Assembly: GCF_009936235.1 (NCBI RefSeq)
Contig: NZ_AP022314.1
Location: forward strand, 2,232,001-2,296,000
DNA: 64,000 nt
Direction: 5' to 3'
Origin: Mycobacterium xenopi
GTDB taxonomy: Bacteria > Actinomycetota > Actinomycetes > Mycobacteriales > Mycobacteriaceae
Part shown: piece by piece, positions 41,727 through 53,395 of the stretch
Position numbering within the stretch: position 1 is the stretch's first letter
How the letters are laid out: every line of letters starts with the position of its first letter
Program-made: the position numbers and the translations under genes
The notes under the pieces: model-generated
The model's input: the letters and a program-made list of their open reading frames with translations, nothing else
What the model was told of the DNA's origin: nothing
The model's database searches: none

Positions 41727-43195
41727 ATGGGGCACGAGGCTGGCCTGGACGCGCTCGCACCGGATGCGGCGGTGCTGGTCGCCGGCGCCGGTGTGACGGG
41801 CCGTTCGGTGCTTGCGGCGCTGGCCCCGCTGGGTGTCAGGCCGACCCTGTGCGACGACGATCCGGCCGCGCTGCAGCGCCACGCCGATGCCGGGATAGCC
41901 ACCACGAGCCCGTCCGCGGCCGCACGGCACGTCGGCGACTATGCGCTCGTCGTGACCAGCCCAGGCTTTAGGCCGACCGCGCCCGTGCTGGTCGCCGCCG
42001 CCGAGGCCGGCGTGCCGATCTGGGGTGACGTGGAGCTGGCCTGGCGGCTCGACAGCTGCGGCCGCTACGGGCCGGCGCGTCGGTGGCTGGTGGTCACCGG
42101 CACCAACGGCAAGACCACCACCACCTCGATGCTGCACGCCATGCTCACCACCGCCGGCCTCAACGCCCGGTTATGCGGCAACATCGGTAACCCGCTGCTG
42201 GACGCGCTGGCCGAGCCCGCCGACCTGCTGGCCGTGGAACTGTCCAGTTTCCAGCTGCACTGGGCGCCGTCGCTGCGACCTGAGGCCGGCGTCGTGCTGA
42301 ACATCGCTGAAGACCACCTCGACTGGCACGGCAGCATGGCCGCCTACACCGCCGCGAAGGCGCGCGTACTGAATGGCCGGGTGGCGGTAGCCGGGCTCGA
42401 CGACGAGCGCGCAGCGGCGCTACTGGACACCGCGGGCGCGTCCGTGCGGGTCGGCTTCCGGCTGGGCGAACCGGCAGCCGGCGAGCTCGGAGTGCGCGGC
42501 GGGCAGCTCGTCGACCGGGCGTTCGCCGACGACCTGGCGCTGGCGCCGGTCACCGCGATACCGGTGCCCGGGCCGGTGGGGTTGCTTGACGCGCTGGGCG
42601 CTGCGGCGCTGGCCCGCTGCGTCGGGGTGCCGGGGCCGGCGATCGCCGGCGCGCTGGCGTCATTTCGCGCTGGCGGCACCGCGCCGAGGTGGTCGCCGTC
42701 GTCGACGGCGTCCGCTACGTCGACGACTCCAAGGCCACCAACCCGCACGCGGCCGAGGCCTCGGCGTTGGCCTATCCGCGGGTGGTGTGGGTCGCCGGTG
42801 GTCTGCTCAAGGGTGCCGCGGTCGACACGACCGTCGCCAGGATCGCAAACCGGCTGGTCGGAGCGGTTTTGATCGGCCGTGACCGCACCGAGTTTGCCGA
42901 GGCGTTATCACGACACGCGCCCGATGTCCCCGTCGTACACGTTGTGACAGGCGAGGATGCTGATGTGCATGCGACTGATGAGACTCCTGTGGCCTGTGTG
43001 ACAGCCGGCGCTGCAGCTTCCGGCGCAAGCGTCGGCGCCCGGGTGATGACCGCCGCCGTGGCGGCCGCGCGGGAAATGGCCAAGCCCGGCGACACTGTGC
43101 TGCTGGCGCCTGCGGGTGCGTCGTTCGACCAGTTCACCGACTACGCCGACCGCGGTGAGGCGTTCGCTGCCGCTGTGCGCGCCCTAACCCGGTAG
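41727..43195 (+). CDS. murD: UDP-MurNAc-L-alanine:D-glutamate ligase MurD, one frameshift
   Basis: Adds D-Glu to UDP-MurNAc-L-Ala. Start ATG 41727, one nt after the mraY stop. The P-loop [24 protein letters not shown], and [13 protein letters not shown] are clear. Near 42680 the frame breaks after ASFRAGG: one extra C (GGCGGCCACCGC) restores [25 protein letters not shown] and a protein of about 489 residues ending at 43195. MurD is essential, so a 1-nt sequencing deletion is the best explanation. Confidence 0.9.
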
Positions 43196-43198
43196 GCG

Positions 43199-44767
43199 GT
43201 GGTGAGCAGCGTGCTGGCCAGGCTGCGGCGCCGTGGCAACAAGTCGGCACAGGCGAGCGACTCGGCGCCGGCCGAGGCCGAGCAGCAGACCGGGTCAGGC
43301 AGCAAGCCGCGCGCCGTGATTAGAGCGGTCGGCGGGCCATGCAGCCGAGTGGGCGCCTGGCTGGGCCGGCCCATGACATCGTTTCACCTGATCGTCTCCA
43401 TTGCCGCGCTGCTGACCACGTTGGGTTTGATCATGGTGCTGTCGGCATCCGGGGTGCGTTCCTATGACGACGACGGCTCGGCGTGGGTCATTTTCGGCCG
43501 GCAAGTGTTGTGGACGCTGATCGGGCTGGTGGCGTGCTACCTGGCCCTGCGGGTGCCGGTGCGGTTCATGCGGCGTGCCGCGTTCTCCGGTTTCGCGTTG
43601 ACCATCGTGTTGCTGGTGCTGGTGCTCGTCCCCGGAATTGGCCACTATGCCAACGGCTCTCGCGGCTGGTTCGTGGTCGCGGGCTTTTCGATGCAGCCCT
43701 CGGAGCTGACCAAGATCGCCTTCGCCATCTGGGGCGCGCATCTGCTGGCCGCCCGGCGCATGGAGCGAGCGTCGTTGCGGGAGATGCTCATTCCCCTGGT
43801 GCCGGCCGCCGTGATCGCATTGGCGCTGATCGTGGCCCAGCCCGACCTCGGCCAGACCGTGTCGTTGGGCATCATTCTGCTGGCCCTGCTGTGGTATGCG
43901 GGCCTGCCGCTGCGAGTGTTTGTGAGTTCGCTGTTCGCGGTCATCGTCTCCGGGGCGATCCTGGCGGTTTCCGAAGGCTACCGCTCCGACCGCGTGCGCT
44001 CGTGGCTCAACCCCGGACAGGATCCGCAGGACACCGGCTACCAGGCCCGCCAGGCAAAGTTCGCGCTGGCCAACGGCGGCATCTTCGGTCACGGTCTCGG
44101 TCAGGGCACCGCGAAATGGAACTACTTGCCCAACGCCCACAACGACTTCATTTTCGCGATCATCGGCGAAGAGCTGGGCTTTGTCGGCGCGTTCGCGCTG
44201 CTGGCGTTGTTCGGTCTGTTCGCCTACACCGGGATGCGCATCGCCCGCCGGTCGACCGACCCGTTCCTGCGGCTGCTGACCGCCACCACCACGATGTGGG
44301 TGATCGGGCAGGTGTTCATCAATGTCGGCTACGTCATCGGCCTGCTGCCGATTACCGGCCTGCAGCTGCCGCTCATCTCAGCTGGTGGAACATCAACGGC
44401 GACAACACTTCTCATGATCGGAGTGATGGCCAACGCGGCTCGCCACGAACCGGAGGCGGTGGCGGCGCTGCGCGCCGGACGCGACGACCGGATGAACCGG
44501 CTGTTGCGGCTGCCGCTGCCCGAACCGTATACACCGAGCCCGGTGGAGGCGCTGCGTGACCGGCTGCGCTCTCGAGCGCAACCGGTCACGCGGCAACGCA
44601 AGCCCGACCGCGCACCCGCGACACCGCGGGCGGCGCGATCGGCAAAACCCCGCACGACCCATCGGCCGGCCCGCCACTCGGGGCATCATGGAGGGCGTCA
44701 GCGCCACACCGGGCAGCGTCAGCCACGCAACGGGCGGACTCGTGCACTGGAAGGTCAGCATTATTGA
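43199..44767 (+). CDS. ftsW: Septal peptidoglycan glycosyltransferase FtsW
   Basis: SEDS-family membrane polymerase that works with PbpB at the septum. The 522-residue protein has a charged N-terminal tail, about ten helices from about 64, the catalytic Asp in [11 protein letters not shown], and the loop motif [13 protein letters not shown] basic C-terminal extension of about 110 residues is typical for mycobacteria, where it binds FtsZ and PbpB. GTG 43199 lies three bases after murD. Confidence 0.95.
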   Translation: MVSSVLARLRRRGNKSAQASDSAPAEAEQQTGSGSKPRAVIRAVGGPCSRVGAWLGRPMTSFHLIVSIAALLTTLGLIMVLSASGVRSYDDDGSAWVIFGRQVLWTLIGLVACYLALRVPVRFMRRAAFSGFALTIVLLVLVLVPGIGHYANGSRGWFVVAGFSMQPSELTKIAFAIWGAHLLAARRMERASLREMLIPLVPAAVIALALIVAQPDLGQTVSLGIILLALLWYAGLPLRVFVSSLFAVIVSGAILAVSEGYRSDRVRSWLNPGQDPQDTGYQARQAKFALANGGIFGHGLGQGTAKWNYLPNAHNDFIFAIIGEELGFVGAFALLALFGLFAYTGMRIARRSTDPFLRLLTATTTMWVIGQVFINVGYVIGLLPITGLQLPLISAGGTSTATTLLMIGVMANAARHEPEAVAALRAGRDDRMNRLLRLPLPEPYTPSPVEALRDRLRSRAQPVTRQRKPDRAPATPRAARSAKPRTTHRPARHSGHHGGRQRHTGQRQPRNGRTRALEGQHY

Positions 44768-45945
44768 ACGACTCGGTCACTCGGCCAGGCGAACATGCCC
44801 CGCTGTCGGTCGTCCTCGCCGGTGGCGGCACGGCCGGTCACGTCGAGCCCGCCATGGCCGTCGCCGACGCGCTGACGGCGCTCGATCCGCGGGTGCGGAT
44901 CACCGCACTGGGCACACCGCGCGGGCTGGAGACCAGGCTGGTGCCCGAGCGGGGCTACCGGCTCGAACTGATAACCCCCGTTCCGCTGCCGCGTAAGCTC
45001 AGCGCCGACCTGGCCGGGCTGCCGACCCGGGTAGTGCGGGCCGTCCGGCAGACCCGGGCGGTGCTCGACGAGGTGGACGCCGACGTCGTGATCGGGTTCG
45101 GTGGATACGTCGCGCTGCCGGCGTATCTGGCCGCCCGCGGCGCGCTGGCTGGTCGACGGCGCGTGCCAGTGGTGATCCACGAGGCCAACGCCAGCGCCGG
45201 GCTGGCCAATCGGGTCGGGGCTCCGCTCGCGCAGCGGGTGCTGTCGGCCGTGCCGGATTGCGGGCTACGCGGCGCCGAGGTGGTCGGCGTGCCGGTCCGG
45301 TCGGCGATTACCGGGCTGGACCGCGCGGCGTTGCGGTCGGCCGCGCGGGCCCACTTCGGTTTCGCCGAAGACGCCCGGGTGCTGCTGGTGTTCGGCGGGT
45401 CGCAAGGCGCGGCGTCGATCAACCGGGCGGTTGCGGGGGCGGCCGCCGACCTGGCCGCCGCCGGTGTGGCCGTGCTGCACGCCTACGGGCCCAAGAACAC
45501 CGTCGAGCTTCGCACGCCCGAGCCGGGGGACCCGCCCTACGTGGCGGTGCCCTACCTGGACCGCATGGAATTGGCTTATGCCGCGGCCGATTTAGCGATC
45601 TGCCGGTCCGGGGCGATGACGGTCGCCGAAGTCTCGGCCGTCGGGTTGCCCGCCGTCTACGTCCCGCTGCCCATCGGCAACGGCGAACAGCGGCTCAACG
45701 CGCTGCCGGTGGTCAACGCCAGCGGCGGGATGCTGGTCGCCGACGCCGATTTGACGCCACGCTTCGTGGCCGACCAGGTGGCTGGGCTGCTTAACGACCC
45801 CGCGCGGCTGGCGGCGATGACGGCGGCCGCGGCGCGCGCCGGGCACCGCGATGCGGCGCATCAGGTGGCTCGGGCCGCCGTCGATGTGGCGCGAGGCGCG
45901 CGCCGGTCGCGTGAGCGTCGGCCTGCGGGCACGGGGCGACGATGA
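44764..45945 (+). CDS. murG: UDP-GlcNAc transferase MurG
   Basis: GT28 enzyme on the inner membrane face that converts lipid I to lipid II. The 393-residue protein has the loop [15 protein letters not shown], the second loop [23 protein letters not shown], and the UDP-binding [27 protein letters not shown] 44764 overlaps the ftsW stop as TTGA. Confidence 0.95.
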   Translation: MNDSVTRPGEHAPLSVVLAGGGTAGHVEPAMAVADALTALDPRVRITALGTPRGLETRLVPERGYRLELITPVPLPRKLSADLAGLPTRVVRAVRQTRAVLDEVDADVVIGFGGYVALPAYLAARGALAGRRRVPVVIHEANASAGLANRVGAPLAQRVLSAVPDCGLRGAEVVGVPVRSAITGLDRAALRSAARAHFGFAEDARVLLVFGGSQGAASINRAVAGAAADLAAAGVAVLHAYGPKNTVELRTPEPGDPPYVAVPYLDRMELAYAAADLAICRSGAMTVAEVSAVGLPAVYVPLPIGNGEQRLNALPVVNASGGMLVADADLTPRFVADQVAGLLNDPARLAAMTAAAARAGHRDAAHQVARAAVDVARGARRSRERRPAGTGRR

Positions 45946-47402
45946 GCGACATCTCGCTGCCACCCGAGCTGCGCCGGGTGCACATGGTTGGCATTGGGGG
46001 AGCGGGCATGTCGGGCATTGCCCGCATTTTGCTGGACCGCGGCGGAATGGTATCGGGCTCTGACGCCAAGGAGTCGCGCGGCGTGCGTGCGCTGCGCGCC
46101 CGGGGCGCGGTGATCCGGATCGGCCACGACACGTCTGCCCTGGATCTGCTGCCCGGCGGGCCGACAGCGGTCATCACCACCCACGCCGCGATCCCGAAGA
46201 CCAATCCCGAACTCGTCGAGGCCCGCCGCCGCGGCATCCCGGTGGTGCTGCGTCCGACGGTGTTGGCCAAGTTGATGGCCGGGCGCACCACCCTGATGGT
46301 CACCGGCACGCACGGCAAGACGACGACGACGTCCATGCTCATCGTGGCGCTGCAACACTGCGGGTTTGATCCGTCCTTTGCGGTGGGAGGCGAGCTGGGT
46401 GAGGCCGGAACCAACGCCCACCACGGCAGCGGCGACTATTTCGTCGCCGAGGCCGACGAAAGTGACGGCTCGCTTTTGGAATACAGTCCCGACGTCGCGG
46501 TGGTTACCAACATCGAGTCCGATCATTTGGACTTCTTCGGCAGCGCCGAAGCTTATGCCGCGGTGTTTGATTCCTTCGTGGAACGGCTCGCCCCTGGCGG
46601 AGCGCTGGTGGTCTGCACCGACGATCCGGGTGCGGCGGCGTTGGCGGAACGCACTGCGGCCCTGGGTATTCGGGTGCTGCGCTACGGCAGCACCCCGGCC
46701 GGCGAGCTGACCGGCACGCTGCTGTCGTGGGAGCAGCAGGGTACCGGCGGGGTGGCGACCTTTCAGCTGGCCGGCGACCCCAACCCGTGGGCGATGCGGC
46801 TGGCGGTGCCGGGCCGGCATATGGCGCTCAACGCGTTGGGCGCATTCTTGGCCGCGATCGAAATCGGCGCCCCGGCCGAAGCGGTGCTTGACGGGCTGGC
46901 CGGTTTCGAAGGCGTGCGTCGCCGGTTCGAGTTGGTCGGCACCGCGGGGTCGGTGCGGGTTTTCGACGACTACGCCCACCATCCGACGGAGATCAGCGCG
47001 ACACTGGCAGCGGTCCGCACGTTGCTGGAGCAAAGCGGCGGTGGACGTGCGGTGGTGGTGTTTCAGCCCCATTTGTATTCGCGGACAAAGACTTTCGCCG
47101 CCGAGTTCGGTCATGCTCTTGATGCTGCCGACGAGGTCTTCGTGCTCGACGTCTACGGGGCGCGGGAGCAACCGTTGGCAGGCGTGAGCGGCGCGAGCGT
47201 CGCCGAGCACGTCAGCGTGCCGGTGCACTACATGCCGGACTTCTCCGCTGTCGCCGAGGCGGTGGCCGCGGCGGCCCGGCCCGGCGACGTGGTCGTCACG
47301 ATGGGTGCCGGCGACGTGACCATGCTGGCGCCGGAAATCGTCACCGCCCTGCGGGTGCGGGCCAACCGAACCGTGCCCGGTCGGGCGGGGGAGCGATGGT
47401 GA
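45942..47402 (+). CDS. murC: UDP-MurNAc:L-alanine ligase MurC
   Basis: First amino-acid ligation of the stem peptide. The 486-residue protein has [17 protein letters not shown] at the N-terminus, the P-loop [20 protein letters not shown], and the C-terminal YAHHPTEI motif. ATG 45942 overlaps the murG stop (ATGA). Confidence 0.97.
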   Translation: MSDISLPPELRRVHMVGIGGAGMSGIARILLDRGGMVSGSDAKESRGVRALRARGAVIRIGHDTSALDLLPGGPTAVITTHAAIPKTNPELVEARRRGIPVVLRPTVLAKLMAGRTTLMVTGTHGKTTTTSMLIVALQHCGFDPSFAVGGELGEAGTNAHHGSGDYFVAEADESDGSLLEYSPDVAVVTNIESDHLDFFGSAEAYAAVFDSFVERLAPGGALVVCTDDPGAAALAERTAALGIRVLRYGSTPAGELTGTLLSWEQQGTGGVATFQLAGDPNPWAMRLAVPGRHMALNALGAFLAAIEIGAPAEAVLDGLAGFEGVRRRFELVGTAGSVRVFDDYAHHPTEISATLAAVRTLLEQSGGGRAVVVFQPHLYSRTKTFAAEFGHALDAADEVFVLDVYGAREQPLAGVSGASVAEHVSVPVHYMPDFSAVAEAVAAAARPGDVVVTMGAGDVTMLAPEIVTALRVRANRTVPGRAGERW

Positions 47403-48307
47403 GCGAGCCGACGGGCGGGCCGGCGGCCGAGGCGGTGACCGAGCCGATGGCCACCCCGGAGGGCGAAACTGTCGACTCGGCGGAAGTGCGCTTCGAGGGC
47501 CCGCGGCGGCGGGCGCGCCGGGAGCGGGCCGAACGGCGCGCCGCCGAAGCGCGGGCCAGGGCTATCGAAGAGGCCCGCCGGGAGGCCAAGCGCAGGGCGC
47601 TTGGACGAGCTGCCGGCGAGACCAAACCGCTTCCCCGAGGCGCCGTTCGCGGTTTGAAGACGCTGCTGGCGACGGTGCTGCTGGCGGGGGTGACCTTCGC
47701 GCTCGGGCTGATCCTCTACTTCACGCCGGTGATGTCGGCGCGCAGCATCGTCGTCACCGGAACCGGCGCGGTCACGCGCGAGGAGGTGCTCGACGCGGCG
47801 AAGGTGCGTCCCGGCACACCTTTGCTGCAGATCGACACCGACCAGGTCGCCGACCGGGTGGCCACCATCCGGCGGGTAGCCAGCGCGCGGGTACAGCGCC
47901 AGTACCCGTCAACGTTGCGAATCACCATCGTCGAGCGAATTCCCGTGGTGGTCAAGGACTTTCCCGACGGCCCGCACCTCTTCGACCGTGACGGAGTCGA
48001 CTTCGCGACCGCCCCGCCGCCGTCGTCACTGCCCTACATCGACGTGGACAATCCCGGCCCGACGGATCCGGCCACCAAAGCCGCTTTGGCGGTGCTGACC
48101 GCGCTGCGCCCCGAAGTCGCCGGCCAGGTGGGACGGGTCGCGGCTCCCTCGGTCGCCTCCATCACGCTCACCCTGGTCGACGGGCGGACGGTGATCTGGG
48201 GAACCACCGACCGCACGGAGGAGAAGGCCGAGAAACTGGCCGCGCTGTTGACCCAGCCCGGGCGCACCTACGACGTGTCCAGCCCGGATCTACCGACGGT
48301 CAAATAG
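47399..48307 (+). CDS. ftsQ: Divisome protein FtsQ
   Basis: Bitopic protein linking early and late division proteins. It has 302 residues, with a long, charged cytosolic N-terminus (about 1-82), a TM helix at about 84-105 ([19 protein letters not shown]), a POTRA domain ([19 protein letters not shown] onward), and the FtsQ C-terminal domain ending [22 protein letters not shown] 47399 overlaps the murC stop (GTGA); ATG 47396 is equally possible. Confidence 0.95.
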   Translation: MSEPTGGPAAEAVTEPMATPEGETVDSAEVRFEGPRRRARRERAERRAAEARARAIEEARREAKRRALGRAAGETKPLPRGAVRGLKTLLATVLLAGVTFALGLILYFTPVMSARSIVVTGTGAVTREEVLDAAKVRPGTPLLQIDTDQVADRVATIRRVASARVQRQYPSTLRITIVERIPVVVKDFPDGPHLFDRDGVDFATAPPPSSLPYIDVDNPGPTDPATKAALAVLTALRPEVAGQVGRVAAPSVASITLTLVDGRTVIWGTTDRTEEKAEKLAALLTQPGRTYDVSSPDLPTVK

Positions 48308-48528
48308 CGCGGCTCGTCGCGCCCAGGGCCGCGAAAAATGGCCGAAATTCACCGCAACACGTCGGCGCGCCTGCATCGCTAGCACGCGCCGCGGCCATAC
48401 CGTTCTGTGTGCGTGGAACTACTTGACATAACTCTAAGCCTTAGGTTGAGGTTGAGGGTTTTCCGACTCGCCGAGGGTCGCCAAGTGTTTCACCACCAGG
48501 CCAAGCCCACCAGGGAGGAAGACTTCAA
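48308..48528 (+). promoter_or_regulatory. ftsQ-ftsZ intergenic region
   Basis: 221 nt with no gene, the longest gap between murE and ftsZ, where mycobacterial ftsZ has its own promoters. The stretch at 48426-48460 (ACTCTAAGCCTTAGGTTGAGGTTGAGG) is less G+C-rich and has a GTTGAG direct repeat. GGGAGGA at 48513 is the ftsZ ribosome-binding site. Exact start sites cannot be named by eye. Confidence 0.5.
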
Positions 48529-49674
48529 ATGATGACCCCCCCGCATAACTACCTGGCCGTCATCAAAGTCGTGGGTATCGGCGGCGGCGGCGTCAACGCC
48601 GTCAACCGGATGATCGAGCAGGGCCTGAAGGGTGTGGAGTTCATCGCGATCAACACCGACGCGCAGGCGCTGCTGATGAGCGACGCCGATGTCAAGCTCG
48701 ACGTCGGTCGCGACTCCACCCGCGGCCTTGGCGCAGGCGCCGACCCGGAGGTGGGCCGCAAGGCCGCCGAGGACGCCAAGGACGAGATCGAAGAGCTGCT
48801 GCGCGGCGCCGACATGGTGTTCGTCACCGCGGGTGAGGGCGGTGGCACCGGAACCGGTGGGGCGCCCGTCGTGGCCAGCATCGCCCGCAAGCTCGGTGCG
48901 TTGACGGTCGGGGTGGTCACCCGGCCGTTCTCGTTCGAGGGCAAGCGGCGCAGCCAGCAGGCCGAGGCCGGCATCGCCGCGTTGCGGGAAAGCTGCGACA
49001 CGCTGATCGTGATCCCCAACGACCGTCTGCTGCAGATGGGCGACGCCGCGGTGTCGCTGATGGACGCCTTCCGCAGTGCCGACGAGGTGCTGCTCAACGG
49101 CGTGCAGGGCATCACCGACTTGATCACCACGCCGGGCCTGATCAACGTCGACTTCGCCGACGTCAAGGGCATCATGTCCGGTGCCGGCACCGCGCTGATG
49201 GGTATCGGCTCGGCCCGCGGCGAGGGCCGCGCGCTCAAGGCCGCCGAGATCGCGATCAACTCGCCGCTGCTGGAGGCGTCCATGGAAGGCGCGCAAGGCG
49301 TGCTGATGTCGATCGCCGGCGGCAGCGACCTGGGCCTGTTCGAGATCAACGAGGCGGCCTCGCTGGTGCAGGACGCCGCCCACCAGGACGCCAACATCAT
49401 CTTCGGCACGGTCATCGACGACTCGCTGGGCGACGAGGTGCGGGTCACTGTGATCGCGGCCGGCTTCGCCGCCAACTCTCCCGGGCGCAAGCCGATCAGC
49501 AGCGCTGGCCAGGGCCAGAACATCGCACCGGGCAAGGCAGGCAAGGTCACCTCGACGCTGTTCGAGCCGGCCGACGCCGTCAGCGTGCCGCTGCCCACCA
49601 ACGGCACCGCGATCAACATCGGCGGCGAGGACGACGACGAGGACGTCGACGTGCCGCCGTTTATGCGGCGCTGA
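48529..49674 (+). CDS. ftsZ: Cell division GTPase FtsZ
   Basis: Tubulin homologue that forms the Z ring. The 381-residue product has the tubulin signature [10 protein letters not shown], the T7 catalytic loop ([11 protein letters not shown]), and a C-terminal acidic tail [15 protein letters not shown] that binds SepF and FtsW. The linker (about 315-360) differs from M. tuberculosis, as expected between species. ATG 48529 or 48532 follows GGGAGGA. Confidence 0.98.
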   Translation: MMTPPHNYLAVIKVVGIGGGGVNAVNRMIEQGLKGVEFIAINTDAQALLMSDADVKLDVGRDSTRGLGAGADPEVGRKAAEDAKDEIEELLRGADMVFVTAGEGGGTGTGGAPVVASIARKLGALTVGVVTRPFSFEGKRRSQQAEAGIAALRESCDTLIVIPNDRLLQMGDAAVSLMDAFRSADEVLLNGVQGITDLITTPGLINVDFADVKGIMSGAGTALMGIGSARGEGRALKAAEIAINSPLLEASMEGAQGVLMSIAGGSDLGLFEINEAASLVQDAAHQDANIIFGTVIDDSLGDEVRVTVIAAGFAANSPGRKPISSAGQGQNIAPGKAGKVTSTLFEPADAVSVPLPTNGTAINIGGEDDDEDVDVPPFMRR

Positions 49675-49684
49675 TACTGGGCAG

Positions 49685-50395
49685 GTGGGCGGGTATCGCA
49701 TCCGGCGAGTGATCACCACCCGGGCAGGCGGCGTCTCGGCGCCGCCCTTCGACACGTTCAACCTCGGCGATCACGTCGGAGACGACCCCGCGGCAGTGGC
49801 GGCCAACCGGGCTAGGCTGGCCGCGGCGATCGGGCTCGGCGCAAACCGGGTGGTGTGGATGAATCAGATCCACGGCGATCACGTCGAGGTGGTCGACGGG
49901 CCGCGCGACGGCCCGGTCGACGCCACCGACGCGTTGGTCACCGCCACGCCGCGGCTGGCGCTGGCCGTGGTGACCGCCGACTGCGTGCCGGTGCTGATGG
50001 CCGACGCGCGGACCGGGGTCGTCGCCGCAGTTCACGCCGGCCGCGTCGGTGCCCAGCGGGGAGTGGTGGCGCGGACGCTGGAGGTGATGCTGGCCCTCGG
50101 CGCCCACGCCGACGACGTCTCGGCGCTGCTCGGCCCCGCGGTCAGTGGGCGCAACTACGAAGTGCCCGCGGCGATGGCCGACGAGGTCGAGGCGGCACTC
50201 CCGGGCAGCCGTACCACGACGTCGACAGGCACTGCCGGGCTCGATCTTCGGGCTGGAATCGCTTGTCAGCTAAGCGAATTGGGAGTCACTGCCATCGACA
50301 TCGATCCGCGCTGCACGGTGGAGGACCCGAGCTTGTTCAGCCACCGCCGGGACGCGCCGACGGGGCGGATGGCCTCACTGGTGTGGATGGAATGA
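49685..50395 (+). CDS. pgeF: PgeF/YfiH-type polyphenol oxidase-fold protein (Rv2149c-like)
   Basis: DUF152 protein of 236 residues. Conserved are WMNQIHGDHVEVVD, VTADCVPVLMAD (Cys ligand) and AAVHAGRVGAQRGVV (His ligand), the zinc site of the family. In E. coli the homologue removes mis-incorporated L-Ser from peptidoglycan precursors, which suits its place next to ftsZ. GTG 49685 is the start; the stop overlaps the next start (ATGA). Confidence 0.92.
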   Translation: MGGYRIRRVITTRAGGVSAPPFDTFNLGDHVGDDPAAVAANRARLAAAIGLGANRVVWMNQIHGDHVEVVDGPRDGPVDATDALVTATPRLALAVVTADCVPVLMADARTGVVAAVHAGRVGAQRGVVARTLEVMLALGAHADDVSALLGPAVSGRNYEVPAAMADEVEAALPGSRTTTSTGTAGLDLRAGIACQLSELGVTAIDIDPRCTVEDPSLFSHRRDAPTGRMASLVWME

Positions 50396-51174
50396 TCGCC
50401 ATGGCCGATGTCGGGTGGGGCGCGGAGGCCCGAGATGACCGCGAATCGCGATTGGCCCAAGCCCTAGCAACGGTGCAATCCCGATTGGCGGCAGCCGCCG
50501 AGGCGGCCGGGCGCAAAGTCGACGAAATTGAACTTTTGCCAATTACGAAATTTTTTCCAGCAACCGATGTGGTGATTTTGTCGCGGCTGGGTTGTACGTC
50601 GATAGGCGAATCCCGCGACCAGGAAGCGTCGGCGAAGGTTCGTGAAGTCGCCCGATTATTGGGCCCGGGGTCACCGCCGGTGCGCTGGCACATGGTCGGC
50701 CAAGTCCAACGCAACAAGGCGCGGTCGCTGGCGCGCTGGGCGCACACCGTCCACTCCGTCAGCAGCGTGCGGGTGGCGACCGCGCTCGACCGCGCCGTAG
50801 GCGCGGCCCGCGCCGAAGGTCGTCGCCGAGACCCGCTGCGGGTCTACGTCCAGATCAGTCTCGACGGCGACGTGGCACGCGGTGGCGTCGATGTCTCGAC
50901 GCCCGACGCGGTGGACGAGGTCTGCGCCCGGGTGGCGGCCGCGGAAAATCTGGAGCTGGTCGGATTGATGGCGATCCCGCCGCTGGACTGGGATCCGGAT
51001 GTGGCCTTCGAACGCCTGCAGTCGGAGCACCAGCGGGTGCGCCGGTCGCACCCGAGCGCGGTCGGGCTGTCCGCGGGGATGTCGAACGACCTGGAAGCAG
51101 CGATAAGACATGGTTCGACCTGTGTGCGTGTCGGTACAGCGTTATTGGGTCCGCGACCGCTACGGTCACCCTGA
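50392..51174 (+). CDS. PLP homeostasis protein YggS/PLPBP (Rv2148c-like)
   Basis: A 260-residue alanine-racemase-fold protein that binds PLP without known catalysis. The PLP lysine lies in [10 protein letters not shown] (about residue 48). [20 protein letters not shown], and the C-terminal [19 protein letters not shown] phosphate-binding block are diagnostic. ATG 50392 overlaps pgeF. Confidence 0.93.
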   Translation: MIAMADVGWGAEARDDRESRLAQALATVQSRLAAAAEAAGRKVDEIELLPITKFFPATDVVILSRLGCTSIGESRDQEASAKVREVARLLGPGSPPVRWHMVGQVQRNKARSLARWAHTVHSVSSVRVATALDRAVGAARAEGRRRDPLRVYVQISLDGDVARGGVDVSTPDAVDEVCARVAAAENLELVGLMAIPPLDWDPDVAFERLQSEHQRVRRSHPSAVGLSAGMSNDLEAAIRHGSTCVRVGTALLGPRPLRSP

Positions 51175-51230
51175 GTAGTCACTGTCGTCACACCTTCATC
51201 ACAGACACCGCATCCAGAAGGGGTCCCGCG

Positions 51231-51866
51231 ATGAGCACACTGCACAAGGTCAAGGCCTACTTCGGTATGGCGCCGATGGAGGACTACGAGGACGAGTACT
51301 ACGACGACGACCGGGCCCCGACCCGCGGCGGCTACTCGCGGCACCGGTTCGACGACGGATACAGCCGCTATGACGGCCGTGACTATGACGGCCCGCGCGC
51401 CGAGCCCGACGACTACCCGCCGGGCGGCTACCGCGGCGGCTACGCCGACGACCACCGGTTCCGGGCCCGCGAATACGACCGTACCGAGTTGGCGCGCCCG
51501 CGCTTCGGGCTGCTGCGGGGCTCGACCCGAGGCGCGCTGGCGATGGATCCGCGCCGGATGGCGATGATGTTCGACGAGGGCAGCCCGCTTTCGAAGATCA
51601 CCACGCTGCGGCCCAAGGATTACACCGAGGCCCGCACCATCGGCGAGCGCTTCCGCGACGGCACCCCGGTGATCATCGACCTGGTGTCGCTGGACAACGC
51701 CGAAGCCAAGCGGCTGGTCGACTTCGCCGCCGGTTTGGCGTTCGGGCTGCGGGGATCGTTCGACAAGGTCGCCACCAAGGTGTTTTTGCTCTCACCCGCC
51801 GACGTCGAGGTTTCGCCGGAGGAGCGCCGGCGAATCGCCGAGACCGGGTTCTACGCCTACCAGTAG
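51231..51866 (+). CDS. sepF: Z-ring membrane anchor SepF
   Basis: A 211-residue protein: an N-terminal amphipathic helix ([12 protein letters not shown]) that binds membrane, an acidic Arg/Tyr/Gly-rich linker (about 16-95), and a compact SepF domain (about 115-205, [32 protein letters not shown]) that binds the FtsZ tail. Essential for Z-ring attachment in actinobacteria, which lack FtsA. ATG 51231 follows AGAAGGGG. Confidence 0.95.
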   Translation: MSTLHKVKAYFGMAPMEDYEDEYYDDDRAPTRGGYSRHRFDDGYSRYDGRDYDGPRAEPDDYPPGGYRGGYADDHRFRAREYDRTELARPRFGLLRGSTRGALAMDPRRMAMMFDEGSPLSKITTLRPKDYTEARTIGERFRDGTPVIIDLVSLDNAEAKRLVDFAAGLAFGLRGSFDKVATKVFLLSPADVEVSPEERRRIAETGFYAYQ

Positions 51867-52006
51867 CGGCGAGGCCTGTCGGCGTCGAAAAGACGGCCAC
51901 GGCGGTGTGTTCCGGCGTCGGGACTCGGTAGGCTGGCGCTCGTCGTCGTGGTCGCGGGCGGCGACGTCGTCGAAGTCACATTCTCAGTAGTAAGGTCGGG
52001 CTGTCG

Positions 52007-52297
52007 TTGGCGCTGTTCTTCGAAATCCTCGGTTTCGCGCTGTTCGTTTTCTGGCTGCTGTTGATCGCGCGGGTCGTTGTCGAGTTTGTCCGCTCGTTCA
52101 GCCGCGACTGGCATCCGCGCGGCGCCACCGTGGTGATCCTGGAGATCATCATGTCGGTTACCGATCCGCCGGTAAAGCTGCTGCGCCGGCTGATCCCGCA
52201 GCTCACCATCGGCGCGGTCCGCTTCGACCTGTCCATCATGGTGCTGTTGCTGGTCGCGTTCATCGGTATGCAGCTAGCGTTCGGCGCCGCGGTGTAA
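52007..52297 (+). CDS. YggT-family membrane protein (Rv2146c-like)
   Basis: A 96-residue protein with two TM helices (about 5-25 and 73-92) around a conserved loop ITDPPVKLLRRLIPQL-type (here SVTDPPVKLLRRLIP). TTG 52007 gives the length and N-terminus seen in mycobacterial homologues. Always placed between sepF and wag31; an accessory role in growth or division is inferred. Confidence 0.9.
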   Translation: MALFFEILGFALFVFWLLLIARVVVEFVRSFSRDWHPRGATVVILEIIMSVTDPPVKLLRRLIPQLTIGAVRFDLSIMVLLLVAFIGMQLAFGAAV

Positions 52298-52528
52298 GAG
52301 GTGGCTGCTCATAGGAGTTGCGTCGAAAAGTGTTCGCGGCGTGGTTTTCTCCGGCCTTTAAGGGCGCGATTTGATAAACCTTAAAATTTGAAATTCGTTC
52401 TTAATTATCGGTCTAATCTGCAACCGCCGGGTCTGGTGTGACAGGATGGGCGGCAGTTGCGGTACGGCTACCACGCCGTCCTACACTTTCCAGACCGGTT
52501 TAACCGTACAGAGTCGAGGGGGCAAAGA
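52298..52528 (+). promoter_or_regulatory. Upstream region of wag31
   Basis: 231 nt without a gene. It contains the most A+T-rich patch of this part of the window (TTTGATAAACCTTAAAATTTG and GTTCTTAATTATCGG, 52370-52410), which is likely promoter DNA for wag31. TAATCT at 52415 is a possible -10; no clear -35. The ribosome-binding site GAGGGGG lies nine nt before ATG 52529. Confidence 0.5.
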
Positions 52529-53314
52529 ATGCCGCTCACACCAGCCGACGTCCACAATGTGGCGTTCAGTAAGCCGCCGATCGGCAAGCGCGGCTACAAC
52601 GAAGACGAGGTCGACGCCTTCCTCGACCTAGTGGAGGCCGAACTGACCCGGCTCATCGAGGAGAACTCCGATCTGCGCCAACGGGTCAGCGAACTCGAGC
52701 AGGAGTTGGCGACTGCCCGCGCCGGTGGCGGTGCGCAACCGACCGAGGCCATGCCGCTGTATCGCCCGGAGCCCGAACCCGAACCCGCACCTGCCGCTCC
52801 CGTCGACATCGGCGAGGACCAAGCCATCAAGGCCGCCAGGGTGCTGAGTTTGGCGCAGGACACCGCCGACCGGCTGACCCGCACGGCCAAAGTGGAGGCG
52901 GAGAAGCTGCTGGCCGATGCCCGCGCCAACGCCGACCAGATTGTCGCGGAGGCCCGGCGGGAAGCCGACGCCACGATTGCCGAGGCTCGCCAGCGCGCGG
53001 ACGCGATGCTGGCCGATGCGCAAACCCGCTCCGAGGCCCAGCTGCGCCAGGCCCAGGAGAAGGCTGACGCGTTGCAGGCCGACGCCGAACGCAAGCATTC
53101 CGAAATCATGGGCACCATCAACCAGCAGCGCAGCGTGCTGGAGGGCCGCCTGGAGCAGCTTCGGACGTTTGAACGCGAGTACCGCACCCGGCTGAAGACC
53201 TACCTGGAATCCCAACTCGAAGAACTCGGCCAGCGTGGCTCGGCCGCACCGGTTGATTCCAGCGCCACCAACGAGGCCGGTGGATTCAACCAGTTCAATC
53301 GGGGTACTAACTAG
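52529..53314 (+). CDS. wag31: Polar growth protein Wag31 (DivIVA)
   Basis: Marks cell poles and recruits the elongation machinery. It has 261 residues. The DivIVA N-terminal domain ([32 protein letters not shown]) is almost invariant. A coiled coil follows, then a variable Pro-rich linker with T72 near the position phosphorylated by PknA in M. tuberculosis, then a second long coiled coil (about 95-240) and a tail ending FNQFNRGTN. The last gene of the conserved cluster before Rv2144c-like. Confidence 0.97.
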   Translation: MPLTPADVHNVAFSKPPIGKRGYNEDEVDAFLDLVEAELTRLIEENSDLRQRVSELEQELATARAGGGAQPTEAMPLYRPEPEPEPAPAAPVDIGEDQAIKAARVLSLAQDTADRLTRTAKVEAEKLLADARANADQIVAEARREADATIAEARQRADAMLADAQTRSEAQLRQAQEKADALQADAERKHSEIMGTINQQRSVLEGRLEQLRTFEREYRTRLKTYLESQLEELGQRGSAAPVDSSATNEAGGFNQFNRGTN

Positions 53315-53395
53315 CGTAGGGGCCTGGCCTGCATGGCCCGCGGTGGCTCGTTGACAGGCGTAGCAGTCGCCGCCCCGTCGGCTGGAGGATGACCG

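Noticed and set aside
40286..41905. 539-codon minus-strand frame over mraY
   Set aside because: Low-complexity His/Gln/Asp/Arg content typical of a shadow of a membrane protein gene.
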